Below the pieces are notes generated by a model, which made no database searches, was not told where the DNA came from, and saw only the letters and a list, made by a program, of their open reading frames with translations. The position numbers were made by a program, and so were the translations under genes. Source: Streptomyces sp. BA2 (GTDB lineage Bacteria; Actinomycetota; Actinomycetes; Streptomycetales; Streptomycetaceae). From it: a stretch of 64,000 nt of DNA. The stretch spans positions 6,026,001 through 6,090,000 of the forward strand of contig NZ_WSRO01000002.1 of assembly GCF_009769735.1 (NCBI RefSeq), given 5' to 3'. Shown piece after piece: positions 16,270 to 24,609 of this stretch (positions are counted from its first letter, which is position 1; the number at the start of each line of letters is the position of its first letter).

Positions 16270-17529
16270 TCACCCCGCGAACTCCACTTCCGGAAACTTC
16301 CCCGAAGGCCCGTCAAGCAGGTGGTCGTCCTGTCCCCGCAGCCAGCGGTCGAAGAACGATGTCGCGTAGGCCCGTTCCGCTGCCACCGCGCGGCTCGGGT
16401 CGACCGTGCCCATGTTCTTCTCGATGACCTCGCGGTCCACCCCGGCCTGCGGGAGCAGCGCCGAGAGGTCCGTGTACGTCTGGTGCGTCGAGCCGCGCAG
16501 GGTGAGGTTCCGCTTCCAGCCGGTCGTGTGGGACCAGAACGCGCGCCACGACGGTTCCGTCGTACGGTCACTGCCCTGCCTGCCCATGAGCAGGAACGGG
16601 CCGGTGAGGCCGTGCCGGGCGACCGGCGTCAGGTTCGTGCCGTTCGGTTCGGGGTTGTTCTCCAGGGTGCCGTCCATGTTCATGCCTGCCTTGACCCGGT
16701 CGTCCTCGTACATGGTCTCGGCGGCCGCGATTCCGCCCGCCGACTGGCCGAGCATGCCCACCCGCTTCTGGTCCACGACCCTGGAAAGGCCGTTCGGCAG
16801 GAGGCCGATGCGGTCCAGGACGAACTTCGAGTCGGCCACCCGGACGTCCAGGACCTTCTTGAGCAGCGCCGGCACCGATCCGCTCCGCTGCGCCTCCGCG
16901 AAGGCCTTGAGGAGCGAGGCATCGTCCTTGACCGAGCCGTCGGGGAACTGCACCCCCGGCGCCTCATAGGTGTGGTCGACCGTCACCACCACATAGCCGT
17001 GGCTCGCCAGCTCCTCGACCACGGAAGTGCCCCACGTGCGCGGGTCGTTGGCCCCCGCCGCGTACAGCAGGACCGGACGTCGGCCCCCGCTGGTGTCGGC
17101 CGGAGCTCCCGCCCGCGCATGCGTACGCATCCTCGCGAAGTCGATCGCGTCCCTGGGGATGCCGTGGGGCGCTTTCGCGTTCCAGCGCTCTGCCGCGCCC
17201 GGCGACATGTACGGAGCGAGGCGGTGCCCGGCGTCACCCGGCCTTCCCGCCGCCGGGTACCAGACGCTGATCATCAGCTCCCGGTACGGCACGGACTTCA
17301 CCCAGGGGTCGTGCCGTGAGGTGTCGACGAGGCGCGTCGACACCGTGCCGATCCGGTGCGGTCCCGTGGGCGCGGGGAGCTTCGCCTCGATAGCCGTGGG
17401 TCCCGCGTGCGCGGGGGTCGGGGCTGCCAGCAGCGTCGCCGCCAGACCGGCCGCCCCGAGGCCGAGCACCGAGCGCCGGGTCACCACTGCACGAGCAGCC
17501 GAACCAGTCACAGCCGAGGAAGAGTTCAT
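16270..17529 (-). CDS. Tat-exported alpha/beta hydrolase, PAF-acetylhydrolase-like
   Basis: 419 residues from ATG 17529 (or 431 from ATG 17565). The N-terminus is a twin-arginine signal, TRRSVLGLGAAGLAATLLA followed by A-x-A (AHA), so folded export via Tat is likely. The mature protein has the PAF-AH/isoform II-like layout: LMISVWYPA, VLLYAAGANDPRTW, YVVVTVDHTYEA, nucleophile elbow GQSAGG, Asp in NMDGT and His in GSTHQTY. These enzymes cleave short-chain or oxidised acyl esters; homologues also include cutinase-like polyesterases, so substrate is open. At 17529 the GGAGG sits too close to the ATG; at 17565 there is an AAGATT box six bases away, so the start remains ambiguous. Confidence 0.83.
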   Translation of the reverse strand: MNSSSAVTGSAARAVVTRRSVLGLGAAGLAATLLAAPTPAHAGPTAIEAKLPAPTGPHRIGTVSTRLVDTSRHDPWVKSVPYRELMISVWYPAAGRPGDAGHRLAPYMSPGAAERWNAKAPHGIPRDAIDFARMRTHARAGAPADTSGGRRPVLLYAAGANDPRTWGTSVVEELASHGYVVVTVDHTYEAPGVQFPDGSVKDDASLLKAFAEAQRSGSVPALLKKVLDVRVADSKFVLDRIGLLPNGLSRVVDQKRVGMLGQSAGGIAAAETMYEDDRVKAGMNMDGTLENNPEPNGTNLTPVARHGLTGPFLLMGRQGSDRTTEPSWRAFWSHTTGWKRNLTLRGSTHQTYTDLSALLPQAGVDREVIEKNMGTVDPSRAVAAERAYATSFFDRWLRGQDDHLLDGPSGKFPEVEFAG

Positions 17530-17622
17530 GCCTCCATGCTGATCTCGCCCCGCCCCCGTGACCATGGGGGAAATCTTGAGTCTTCGGCCTGGGGGATTAC
17601 CCCCACCTCGCCACGAGCGGCC

Positions 17623-18450
17623 CTACTGCTCCCCCCGCCGCCGAATCTTGTTCCCGAGCCAGACCAGCGGGTCGTACTTCCGGTCAATCGCCCTTTCCTT
17701 CAAGGGAATCAGCGCGTTGTCCGTGATCTTGATGCCCTCCGGGCACACCTCCGTACAGCACTTCGTGATGTTGCAGTAGCCGAGCCCGTGCTCGTCCTGC
17801 GCGGTCTGCTTGCGGTCGATGCCGGCCTCCGCCGCCGCGTCCAGCGGGTGCATGTCCAGCTCCGCGACCCGCATCAGGAAGCGCGGTCCCGCGAACGCCG
17901 CCTTGTTCTCCTCGTGGTCGCGCACCACATGGCACGTGTCCTGGCACAAGAAGCACTCGATGCACTTGCGGAACTCCTGGGAGCGGTCCACGTCCGCCTG
18001 CTGCATGCGGTACTCGCCGGGGCCGAGGCCCGCCGGAGGCACGAAGGCAGGCACCTCCCGCGCCTTCGTGTAGTTGAAGCCGACGTCCGTCACCAGGTCC
18101 CGCACCACCGGGAAGGCCCGCAGCGGTGTCACCGTGATGACGTCCTCGCGGCTGAACACGGACATCCGCGTCATGCACATCAGCCGCGGCCGGCCGTTGA
18201 TCTCCGCCGAGCACGAACCGCACTTGCCTGCCTTGCAGTTCCAGCGCACCGCGAGGTCGGGGGTCTGGGTCGCCTGCAGGCGGTGGATGATGTCGAGGAC
18301 GACCTCGCCTTCGTTGACCTCGACCTTGAAGTCCTCCAGGTCGCCGCCTTCGGCGTCCCCGCGCCAGACCCGGAACCGCGCTTCATAGGACGTACTCGAA
18401 GGATCCAAGGGACCCAAGGGACCCGAAGGACTCGGCGTAGCGGTACTCAC
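17623..18450 (-). CDS. sdhB: Succinate dehydrogenase/fumarate reductase iron-sulfur subunit
   Basis: 275 residues. The plant-type [2Fe-2S] ligands are C72, C77, C80 (in NCKAGKCGSC) and C92. The C-terminal half carries the [4Fe-4S] and [3Fe-4S] ligands in KCIECFLCQDTCH (C163, C166, C169, C173) and CNITKCCTEVCPEGI. It links FAD in SdhA to the membrane subunit in the succinate:quinone reaction. The GTG start at 18450 overlaps the SdhA stop in a GTGA junction, implying translational coupling. About 20 residues of Pro/Ser-rich tail precede the ferredoxin fold. It is the last gene of a minus-strand sdhCAB-type operon. Confidence 0.93.
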   Translation of the reverse strand: MSTATPSPSGPLGPLDPSSTSYEARFRVWRGDAEGGDLEDFKVEVNEGEVVLDIIHRLQATQTPDLAVRWNCKAGKCGSCSAEINGRPRLMCMTRMSVFSREDVITVTPLRAFPVVRDLVTDVGFNYTKAREVPAFVPPAGLGPGEYRMQQADVDRSQEFRKCIECFLCQDTCHVVRDHEENKAAFAGPRFLMRVAELDMHPLDAAAEAGIDRKQTAQDEHGLGYCNITKCCTEVCPEGIKITDNALIPLKERAIDRKYDPLVWLGNKIRRRGEQ

Positions 18451-20384
18451 TCGTAAAGCTCCTCTTCGGCCAGGTACTTGACCAGCTCTTCCTTCTCGAA
18501 GAGAGCAAGCAGGTCGGGACGGATGGGCTCGGTGGAGACCCGCACCAGATCGATCTGGCCGCGCACGGGATCCGTCGCCGCGAGCCCGCCGGAGGGGTCC
18601 GTGAGCTGGCAGAGAAGATTCACGCGGCGCCATTCGCGGTTCATGCCGGGGTGGTCCTCGCGGGTGTGCCCGCCCCTGCTCTCCGTGCGCTCCAGGGCGG
18701 CCCGCGCCACGCACTCGCTGACAAGGAGCATGTTGCGCAGGTCGAGCGCGAGGTGCCAGCCGGGGTTGAACTGGCGGTGGCCCTCGACGCCGGCCCGCCG
18801 TGCCCGTACCCGCAGTTCCGCCAGTTTCTCCAGGGCCTGTTCCATCTCGCCCTCGCGGCGGATGATGCCGACCAGGTCGTTCATCGTCTGCTGGAGTTCC
18901 TGGTGGAGGGTGTACGGATTCTCCGGCGTCGCCCCGTCATCGGGACCCTCCGCGCTGAACGGGCGCAGCGCCTCGGCAGCCGCCGTGTCCACCTGGACCT
19001 CGTCCACCAGGGGCCGTGCGTCCGCCCCGGAGAACCCGGCCGCGTACCGCGCCGCGTGCAGCCCTGCGCGTCGCCCGAAGACGAGCAGGTCGGACAGGGA
19101 GTTGCCGCCGAGCCGGTTGGAGCCGTGCATGCCGCCGGCGACCTCTCCGGCCGCGTACAGACCCGGTACGCGCTCTGCCGCCGCCGTGTCCGACTCGACC
19201 GCGATGCCGCCCATCACGTAGTGGCAGGTCGGTCCGACCTCCATCGCTTCCGCCGTGATGTCGACGTCCGCCAGCTCCTTGAACTGGTGGTACATGGACG
19301 GGAGCCGGCGCCTGATGACCTCAGCGGGCATGCGCGTCGACACGTCGAGGAAGACCCCGCCGTGCGGTGAACCGCGGCCCGCCTTCACCTCGGAGTTGAT
19401 GGCGCGCGCCACCTCGTCGCGGGGCAGCAGCTCCGGAGGCCTCCGGTTGTTGTCGGGGTCCTCGTACCAGCGGTCGCCCTCGTCCTCCGACTGCGCGTAC
19501 TTCTCCTTGAAGACGTCCGGTACGTAGTCGAACATGAACCGCTTGCCTTCGGAGTTGCGCAGTACGCCGCCGTCACCGCGCACCGACTCGGTGACCAGGA
19601 TGCCCTTCACCGAGGGCGGCCAGACCATCCCCGTCGGGTGGAACTGCACGAACTCCATGTTGAGGAGCGGCGCCCCGGCGAGCAGCGCGAGCGCGTGACC
19701 GTCACCCGTGTACTCCCACGAGTTCGACGTCACCTTGAAGGACTTGCCGATGCCGCCGGTGGCCAGGACCACACTCGGGGCTTCGAGCACGAAGAAGCGG
19801 CCGGACTCGCGGTCGTAGCAGAACGTGCCGCTGACCCGCTCGCCCTCCTTCATCACGCGCGTGACCGTGCACTCCTGGAAGACCTTCAACCGCGCTTCGT
19901 GGTCGCCGAATTCGCGCTCGTCATCCTGCTGGAGGGAGACGATCTTCTGCTGGAGCGTACGGATCAGTTCGAGGCCGGTCCGGTCACCCACGTGCGCGAG
20001 GCGGGGATACTCGTGCCCTCCGAAGTTGCGCTGGGAGATCCGCCCGTCCGCCGTACGGTCGAACAGCGCGCCCCATGTCTCCAACTCCCAGACACGATCG
20101 GGGGCTTCGCGCGCGTGCAGCTCGGCCATCCGCCACTGGTTGAGGAACTTGCCGCCGCGCAGGGTGTCGCGGAAGTGGACCTGCCAGTTGTCGCCGGAGT
20201 TCACGTTGCCCATGGAGGCCGCGATGCCGCCCTCGGCCATCACCGTATGGGCCTTGCCGAACAGGGACTTGCAGATCACGGCGGTACGGGCGCCCTGCTC
20301 ACGTGCCTCGATCGCGGCCCGCAGTCCCGCCCCTCCGGCTCCCACCACGACAACGTCCCACTGCTGCCGCTCCACTTGAGACAT
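18447..20384 (-). CDS. sdhA: Succinate dehydrogenase/fumarate reductase flavoprotein subunit
   Basis: 645 residues. The N-terminal FAD-binding Rossmann segment is VVVVGAGGAGLRAAIEARE. The active-site region includes HPTGMVWPPSVKGILVTE, GDGGVLRN and the late HGSNRLGGNSLSD motif that covers the FAD. Length and motifs fit the class close to mycobacterial Sdh1 flavoprotein (Rv0248c-type) rather than the shorter enterobacterial form. It oxidises succinate to fumarate (or the reverse) using covalently held FAD on the cytoplasmic face. The ATG at 20384 shares its A with the stop of the membrane subunit gene (TGATG), so the longer upstream frame is rejected. The 3' end overlaps sdhB by four bases. 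Confidence 0.94.
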   Translation of the reverse strand: MSQVERQQWDVVVVGAGGAGLRAAIEAREQGARTAVICKSLFGKAHTVMAEGGIAASMGNVNSGDNWQVHFRDTLRGGKFLNQWRMAELHAREAPDRVWELETWGALFDRTADGRISQRNFGGHEYPRLAHVGDRTGLELIRTLQQKIVSLQQDDEREFGDHEARLKVFQECTVTRVMKEGERVSGTFCYDRESGRFFVLEAPSVVLATGGIGKSFKVTSNSWEYTGDGHALALLAGAPLLNMEFVQFHPTGMVWPPSVKGILVTESVRGDGGVLRNSEGKRFMFDYVPDVFKEKYAQSEDEGDRWYEDPDNNRRPPELLPRDEVARAINSEVKAGRGSPHGGVFLDVSTRMPAEVIRRRLPSMYHQFKELADVDITAEAMEVGPTCHYVMGGIAVESDTAAAERVPGLYAAGEVAGGMHGSNRLGGNSLSDLLVFGRRAGLHAARYAAGFSGADARPLVDEVQVDTAAAEALRPFSAEGPDDGATPENPYTLHQELQQTMNDLVGIIRREGEMEQALEKLAELRVRARRAGVEGHRQFNPGWHLALDLRNMLLVSECVARAALERTESRGGHTREDHPGMNREWRRVNLLCQLTDPSGGLAATDPVRGQIDLVRVSTEPIRPDLLALFEKEELVKYLAEEELYE

Positions 20385-21217
20385 CAGAACAACCTCGGAT
20401 CGTCGAAGGCGCCGGACGCGATCAGATACACGTAGAAGTCGGCGAGCGCCACACTCACCAAGGAGACCCAGGCGAGCAGCATGTGCCGTGCGTTCAGTTT
20501 TCCAACCCACTGCCACATGCGGTAGCGCACGGGGTGCTTGGAGAAGTGCTTGAGCTTGCCGCCGACGATGTGCCGGCAGGAGTGGCAGGAGAGCGTGTAC
20601 GCCCAGATCAGCACGATGTTGACCAGGAAGACGAGAGTGCCGAGGCCCATGTGGCCCCACTCGTAGTGCTCATCGCGGAACGTCAGCACGGTGTCGTACG
20701 TGAGGATGCCCGCCACCGGAACCGCCGCGTAGAAGAAGTAGCGGTGGATGTTCTGCAGGATGAGCGGGAAGCGGGTCTCTCCGGAGTACTTCTTGTGCGG
20801 CTCGGCGACCGCGCAGGCGGGCGGTGAGGCCCAGAAGCCGCGGTAGTAGGCCTTGCGGTAGTAGTAGCAGGTCAGGCGGAAACCGAGCGGGAAGACCAGG
20901 ATCAGCAGGGCGGGGGACAGGCCCCACCAGCTGCCGAGGATCTCCCAGTTGGGCCCCGACCGCATCGGCTCGCAGCTCTCGGCGAGGCACGGCGAATAGA
21001 ACGGTGAGACGTAGGGCGCCGCGTAGTAGTCCGCGTTCGCGAAGGCCCGCCACGTCGAGTAGACGATGAAGGCGAGGAGGCCGGCCGTGGTCGCGGCGGG
21101 CGCCAGCCACCAGCGGTCGGTCCGCAGATGGGCAGCGCTGATCGCGGCGCGCGTCGCCGCTCGCACGCCGCCGGGATCCTGACCGCTTTTCAGATGGGGT
21201 TCCGTGCCAGTGGCCAA
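20384..21217 (-). CDS. sdhC: Succinate dehydrogenase membrane subunit (single fused anchor, Sdh1-like)
   Basis: 277 residues with about five membrane helices (near 38-58, 98-117, 150-178, 188-210, 245-270). It is a single anchor rather than separate SdhC and SdhD. Candidate haem/cofactor ligands include H158 (QNIHRY), H245, and a compact C211-H212-S-C214-R-H216 cluster at a helix end. The resemblance is to the mycobacterial Sdh1 anchor (Rv0249c-type, about 273 residues), for which a membrane-embedded Rieske-type cluster has been described; whether this protein binds one is inferred. Start is TTG at 21217, with AGGAG about eleven bases upstream. First of three overlapping genes. Confidence 0.85.
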   Translation of the reverse strand: MATGTEPHLKSGQDPGGVRAATRAAISAAHLRTDRWWLAPAATTAGLLAFIVYSTWRAFANADYYAAPYVSPFYSPCLAESCEPMRSGPNWEILGSWWGLSPALLILVFPLGFRLTCYYYRKAYYRGFWASPPACAVAEPHKKYSGETRFPLILQNIHRYFFYAAVPVAGILTYDTVLTFRDEHYEWGHMGLGTLVFLVNIVLIWAYTLSCHSCRHIVGGKLKHFSKHPVRYRMWQWVGKLNARHMLLAWVSLVSVALADFYVYLIASGAFDDPRLF

Positions 21218-21290
21218 CGAGGCTCCACTCCTTTGTCCTCAGATCGGCTGTACTCGGGTCGGCGGCGGTGCTCAGGGCGGGTGCGGCGCC

Positions 21291-21605
21291 TCAAGGGGCA
21301 TGCCGGTCGCTCGCGCCAAGGCCCTCGTCGTCCGAGTCCGTCCACAGGGAACTGTCGTACGGCGTATCGGGGATGGTGACCAGGTCGGGCCGCTTCCGCG
21401 GGGCGACGGCGGGATCCGAGCCTGCGGCGCGCAGGAACGCGACGCTCTCGCGCAGGTGGTCGGCGTCCGTGCGGACGCGGCGCACGTCGATCCCGGCAAG
21501 ACCACCCTGGGAACCCTCGCCGACCTGCTGCTCCAGCTTGCCGACGGTGCGGACCAGATCGTCGACGCAGCGCTGAACAGCCGTCAGATCATCCTGCAGA
21601 GCCAT
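21291..21605 (-). CDS. Small coiled-coil protein of unknown function upstream of sdhC
   Basis: 104 residues. The first about 35 (DDLTAVQRCVDDLVRTVGKLEQQVG) form a predicted coiled coil, and the middle (VRRVRTDADHLRESVAFLRA) is helical. The C-terminus is acidic and disordered (WTDSDDEGLG). No signal peptide or membrane segment. The ATG at 21605 has GTGAGGG seven bases upstream. It lies 73 bases before sdhC on the same strand with no terminator between, so it may be co-transcribed with the dehydrogenase genes. I do not recognise a family. Confidence 0.75.
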   Translation of the reverse strand: MALQDDLTAVQRCVDDLVRTVGKLEQQVGEGSQGGLAGIDVRRVRTDADHLRESVAFLRAAGSDPAVAPRKRPDLVTIPDTPYDSSLWTDSDDEGLGASDRHAP

Positions 21606-21983
21606 GACTTGCCCTCACTTCAGGGGTGCGGCGGCAACGTTCATGCGCCTGCGAGTGTCGCGCGTCACATCCCGGCTTGTGAAGGGATCTGCCGGGATTC
21701 CCGGCTCGTGCGGGCTGAAACGCGCCGCTGGAACGCGCCGGGGTGTGCGCCCCGCCCCGCCCGTTCCCCGGGGCGCGGGCCGGGGCCGCCGTCACGCTCG
21801 GTCACGCGTGGTTGGGCCGCACGAGTGGGATCTGGCGCCCCCACGCCGTGTCGCTCCCGTGTGCCCGGCCACGTCCCCTTCAGTGGATCGATAGATGTGA
21901 TCAGCTCCATATACCGCCAAACGTGATCAAACCCGGCCCGGTCCTGGTAGCGGGCGGCCGGGCGAGCCCCGGAGGTACCCGTC
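21606..21983. other. 378-base divergent intergenic region between small coiled-coil gene and solute-binding protein gene
   Basis: No gene is supported here. It contains near-duplicate TCCCGGCTTGTG/TCCCGGCTCGTG segments around 21672-21717, a long GC-rich stretch, and two GTGATCA heptamers near the right end. It must hold the promoters of both divergent genes, but no consensus pair is clear. Confidence 0.6.
21897..21929. promoter_or_regulatory. Two direct GTGATCA heptamers upstream of solute-binding protein gene
   Basis: GTGATCA at 21897-21903 and 21923-21929, 26 bases apart (between two and three helical turns), in an AT-richer patch 55-87 bases before the start at 21984. Each contains the palindrome TGATCA. 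Possible operator pair. Confidence 0.3.
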
Positions 21984-24311
21984 ATGTCCCCAGACCGCGC
22001 CAGACTGAGATCTGCCGTGTTCCTCGCCACCGGCGTGCTAGCCCTGCCCGCCCTCGCCGCCTGCAGCTCCCAGGACGAGGCGGGCTCCCCGACCGCAGGC
22101 CAGGACGTCGCGCCCGCGGCCCGGGACCTCGTAGCCGACGGCGGGACGATGAACTGGGCCGTCGACGCGATGCCGGAGACCCTCAACTCCTTCCAGTCGG
22201 ACGCGGACGCGGGCACGTCACGGATCGCCGGCGCGGTTCTGCCGTCGATGTTCCGGCTCGACGCGCAGGGCAGGGCGCAGCGGAACGCCGACTATCTGGA
22301 GTCCGCGGAGGTCGTTGAGCGCGAGCCCAAGCAGGTCGTGCTCTACAAGCTCAACCAGCAGGCGGTGTGGAGCGACGGCCGGGAGATCGGCGCCGATGAC
22401 TTCGCGGCGCAGCAGCGTGCGCTCTCCGGGAAGGACAGCGCGTACTGGACGGCACGCAACGCGGGCTACGACCGCATCGAGAAGATCGAGCGCGGCGCGG
22501 ACAACCTGGAGGTGCGCGTCACGTTCAACAAGCCTTACGCGGACTGGCGTTCACTCTTCTCGCCGCTGTATCCGAAGGAGGTCATGGGCACTCCTGACAC
22601 CTTCAACGACGGTGCGCGGCGCAAGCTCAAGGTGAGCGCGGGGCCGTTCGCGGTGCAGGACTTCGACAGCAAGGCGGACGAGGTCACCCTGGTCCGCAAC
22701 CCGCGCTGGTGGGGCAGGCCCGCCAAGCTCGCCAAGATGGTCCTGCGCGAGGTGCCGCGCGACGAGCGGGCCGCCGCGCTCGCGCAGGGCGAGGTCGACC
22801 TCGCCGAGATCGACGCCCCCGAGGCCAGGCGCATCACGAACGCGGCCCGTGACCAGGGCGTGCAGGGCCCGCTGGGGCACGGCCCCGAGGCGCAGCTGAC
22901 CCCGGCCAAGGCGCTGCGCTCCTGGGCGATCGCTCACGGCTCCGACGAAGAGGCGGCCGACACCGAGCAGCAGGCCCGCCAGCGGACCGGCAAGGCGATC
23001 AAGAAGTACGCCACCGAACAGACCGGCCTGCGGGGCTACACCGTCCGCAAGTCCCTCGAACCGGCCTACACCCAGCTCGCCCTCAACGGCACCGAGGGCC
23101 CGCTCGCCGACGACCGGGTGCGGCGCGCGGTGGCCCGCGCCCTCGACCGCGACGAGCTCGCCAAGGCGGTACTCGCGCCGCTCGGCCTCCCCGCCGAGCC
23201 GGTCGGCAGCCACCTGGCACTCGCCGGGCAGCAGGCGTACGCGGACAACAGCGGGGCCCTCGGCGACCAGGACACCGCGGAGGCGCGGGCGCTGCTCGCC
23301 GACGCGGGGTGGACGCCGGGCGGTCCGGTGAAGGAGCCGAAGGGGAAGACGGCCGGGGGCGAGGCGGACACCAAGAAGGCGAAGGCGGAATCCGCATCGG
23401 ATGAGTCGGAGGACTCGGCGGAGGACTCGGACTCGGCGGAGGACTCGGGCGACGACGGCACGTACGTCGTCGGCGAGGACGACCAGAAGCCGGGCGACAG
23501 CGGCACATCGGTGCTCGCGCCCGCCCCGGCGGCGGCCTACCAGCAGGCGGCGCTGACCCGCCAGGCGGCGTCCCTCACGGCTCACCGCGAGGCGGACAAG
23601 GAGAAGAAGAAGGACCCCGGCGGCCACGCCAAGCAGCACGCGGAGGGGAAGTCCGAGAAGAAGGCCGCGAAGGGCGGCGCACCCGGCGCGTACGCCCCCA
23701 AGGGCACCGCGGCGCCCGCCGCCAGCGCGGCGGCGGGCGGCCCCATGGCCAAGGACGGCAAGCCCCTCACCCTCCGCTTCGTCCTGCCGTCGGGCGAGGG
23801 CTCGGAGTCGCTGCGCACGGTGGCCGACCGGATCTCGCGGATGCTGGAGAAGATCGGGATCCGCACGGAGACGGCGAAGGTCGCCGACGACAGCTACTTC
23901 AAGGACCACATCGCGTCCGGTCAGTACGACCTCGCCCTCTACTCCTGGCCCGCCACGGCCTTCCCCGCCACGGACGCGCGCCCGATCTTCGCCAAGCCGG
24001 TGCCGGCCGCGGACGGCTCGCTGAACGTCGAGCAGAACTACACGCGGGTCGGTACGGATCACATCGATCAGCTGTTCGATCAGGCGATGGGGGAGCTGGA
24101 CGAGGACGAGAACCGCGCCCTGGTCAAGAAGGCCGACGCCCGCATCTGGGCCGAGGCCGGATCCATTCCCCTCTATCAGCGCCCCCAGCTGATCGCGGCC
24201 CGTACGAACCTCGCGAACGCGGGCGCCTTCGGCTTCCAGGTCCCGGCCTACGAGGACATGGGCTTCCTGAAGCCGGGCGCCAAGCCCTCGGGCAAGCCCG
24301 CCGAGAAGTAG
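21984..24311 (+). CDS. ABC-transporter family-5 solute-binding lipoprotein with large charged insertion
   Basis: 775 residues, long for SBP_bac_5 (usual 500-600). Lipoprotein signal with lipobox LAAC (C at about 27). The N-terminal half (GTMNWAVDAMPETLNSFQSD, then YKLNQQAVWSDGREIGADDF) and the C-terminal part (YDLALYSWPATAFP, RADARIWAEAGSIPLYQRP-like segments) match oligopeptide-binding proteins. Between about 450 and 585 lies a low-complexity Glu/Asp/Ser then Lys/Ala-rich insertion. It should be an extracytoplasmic lipid-anchored receptor. No permease genes adjoin it, so it is an orphan that may serve the downstream importers. GGAGG (21971-21975) precedes the ATG. Confidence 0.88.
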   Translation: MSPDRARLRSAVFLATGVLALPALAACSSQDEAGSPTAGQDVAPAARDLVADGGTMNWAVDAMPETLNSFQSDADAGTSRIAGAVLPSMFRLDAQGRAQRNADYLESAEVVEREPKQVVLYKLNQQAVWSDGREIGADDFAAQQRALSGKDSAYWTARNAGYDRIEKIERGADNLEVRVTFNKPYADWRSLFSPLYPKEVMGTPDTFNDGARRKLKVSAGPFAVQDFDSKADEVTLVRNPRWWGRPAKLAKMVLREVPRDERAAALAQGEVDLAEIDAPEARRITNAARDQGVQGPLGHGPEAQLTPAKALRSWAIAHGSDEEAADTEQQARQRTGKAIKKYATEQTGLRGYTVRKSLEPAYTQLALNGTEGPLADDRVRRAVARALDRDELAKAVLAPLGLPAEPVGSHLALAGQQAYADNSGALGDQDTAEARALLADAGWTPGGPVKEPKGKTAGGEADTKKAKAESASDESEDSAEDSDSAEDSGDDGTYVVGEDDQKPGDSGTSVLAPAPAAAYQQAALTRQAASLTAHREADKEKKKDPGGHAKQHAEGKSEKKAAKGGAPGAYAPKGTAAPAASAAAGGPMAKDGKPLTLRFVLPSGEGSESLRTVADRISRMLEKIGIRTETAKVADDSYFKDHIASGQYDLALYSWPATAFPATDARPIFAKPVPAADGSLNVEQNYTRVGTDHIDQLFDQAMGELDEDENRALVKKADARIWAEAGSIPLYQRPQLIAARTNLANAGAFGFQVPAYEDMGFLKPGAKPSGKPAEK

Positions 24312-24353
24312 CTCCGCCGCAGGTCAAGCTGTAGCTCCGGCCCAGGTCACGCT
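24308..24353 (+). repeat. Imperfect 23-bp tandem duplication spanning the stop codon of the orphan solute-binding gene
   Basis: The 23-base unit starting GTAGCTCCG occurs at 24308-24330 and 24331-24353 with 20 of 23 positions identical. The first copy includes the TAG stop. Confidence 0.75.
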
Positions 24354-24370
24354 CAGATTCCGCTCAACTC

Positions 24371-24401
24371 CCTTGCCCGTCGGCACCCCCGGCGGGCAAG
24401 G
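24371..24401 (+). terminator. Terminator after orphan solute-binding gene
   Basis: CCTTGCCCG (24371-24379) pairs with CGGGCAAGG (24393-24401) around a 13-base loop. Confidence 0.65.
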
Positions 24402-24483
24402 TCGTGTCCACCCGTTGACCCGTACGTTCCCCCCAGCACCACCAGAACCCCAGAAACCCCAGGTCAGGCCCCCACCAAGGCCC

Positions 24484-24517
24484 CGCGGAGGTGACCTCCG
24501 CGTAAGGCACGTAGACT
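24484..24517 (+). promoter_or_regulatory. Palindrome overlapping the likely typA promoter
   Basis: CGCGGAGGT-G-ACCTCCGCG (24484-24502) is a perfect 9-bp inverted repeat around one base. A -10-like TAGACT follows at 24512-24517, so the -35 region falls inside the palindrome. A transcript start near 24524 would leave a leader of about 85 bases before the typA ATG. An operator controlling typA is inferred. Confidence 0.45.
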
Positions 24518-24609
24518 GGGGTGAGGCCGTGGCGTGTTCTGCCCGGCAGGGCACGCGTGCCGGACCGTACGCGCGGCCATCCACTCTTCCCGGGAGAAGC
24601 GCAGCTCGT

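Noticed and set aside
22551..24062. A 503-codon minus-strand frame across the orphan lipoprotein gene
   Set aside because: Antisense shadow; the plus-strand protein has a lipobox and SBP motifs.
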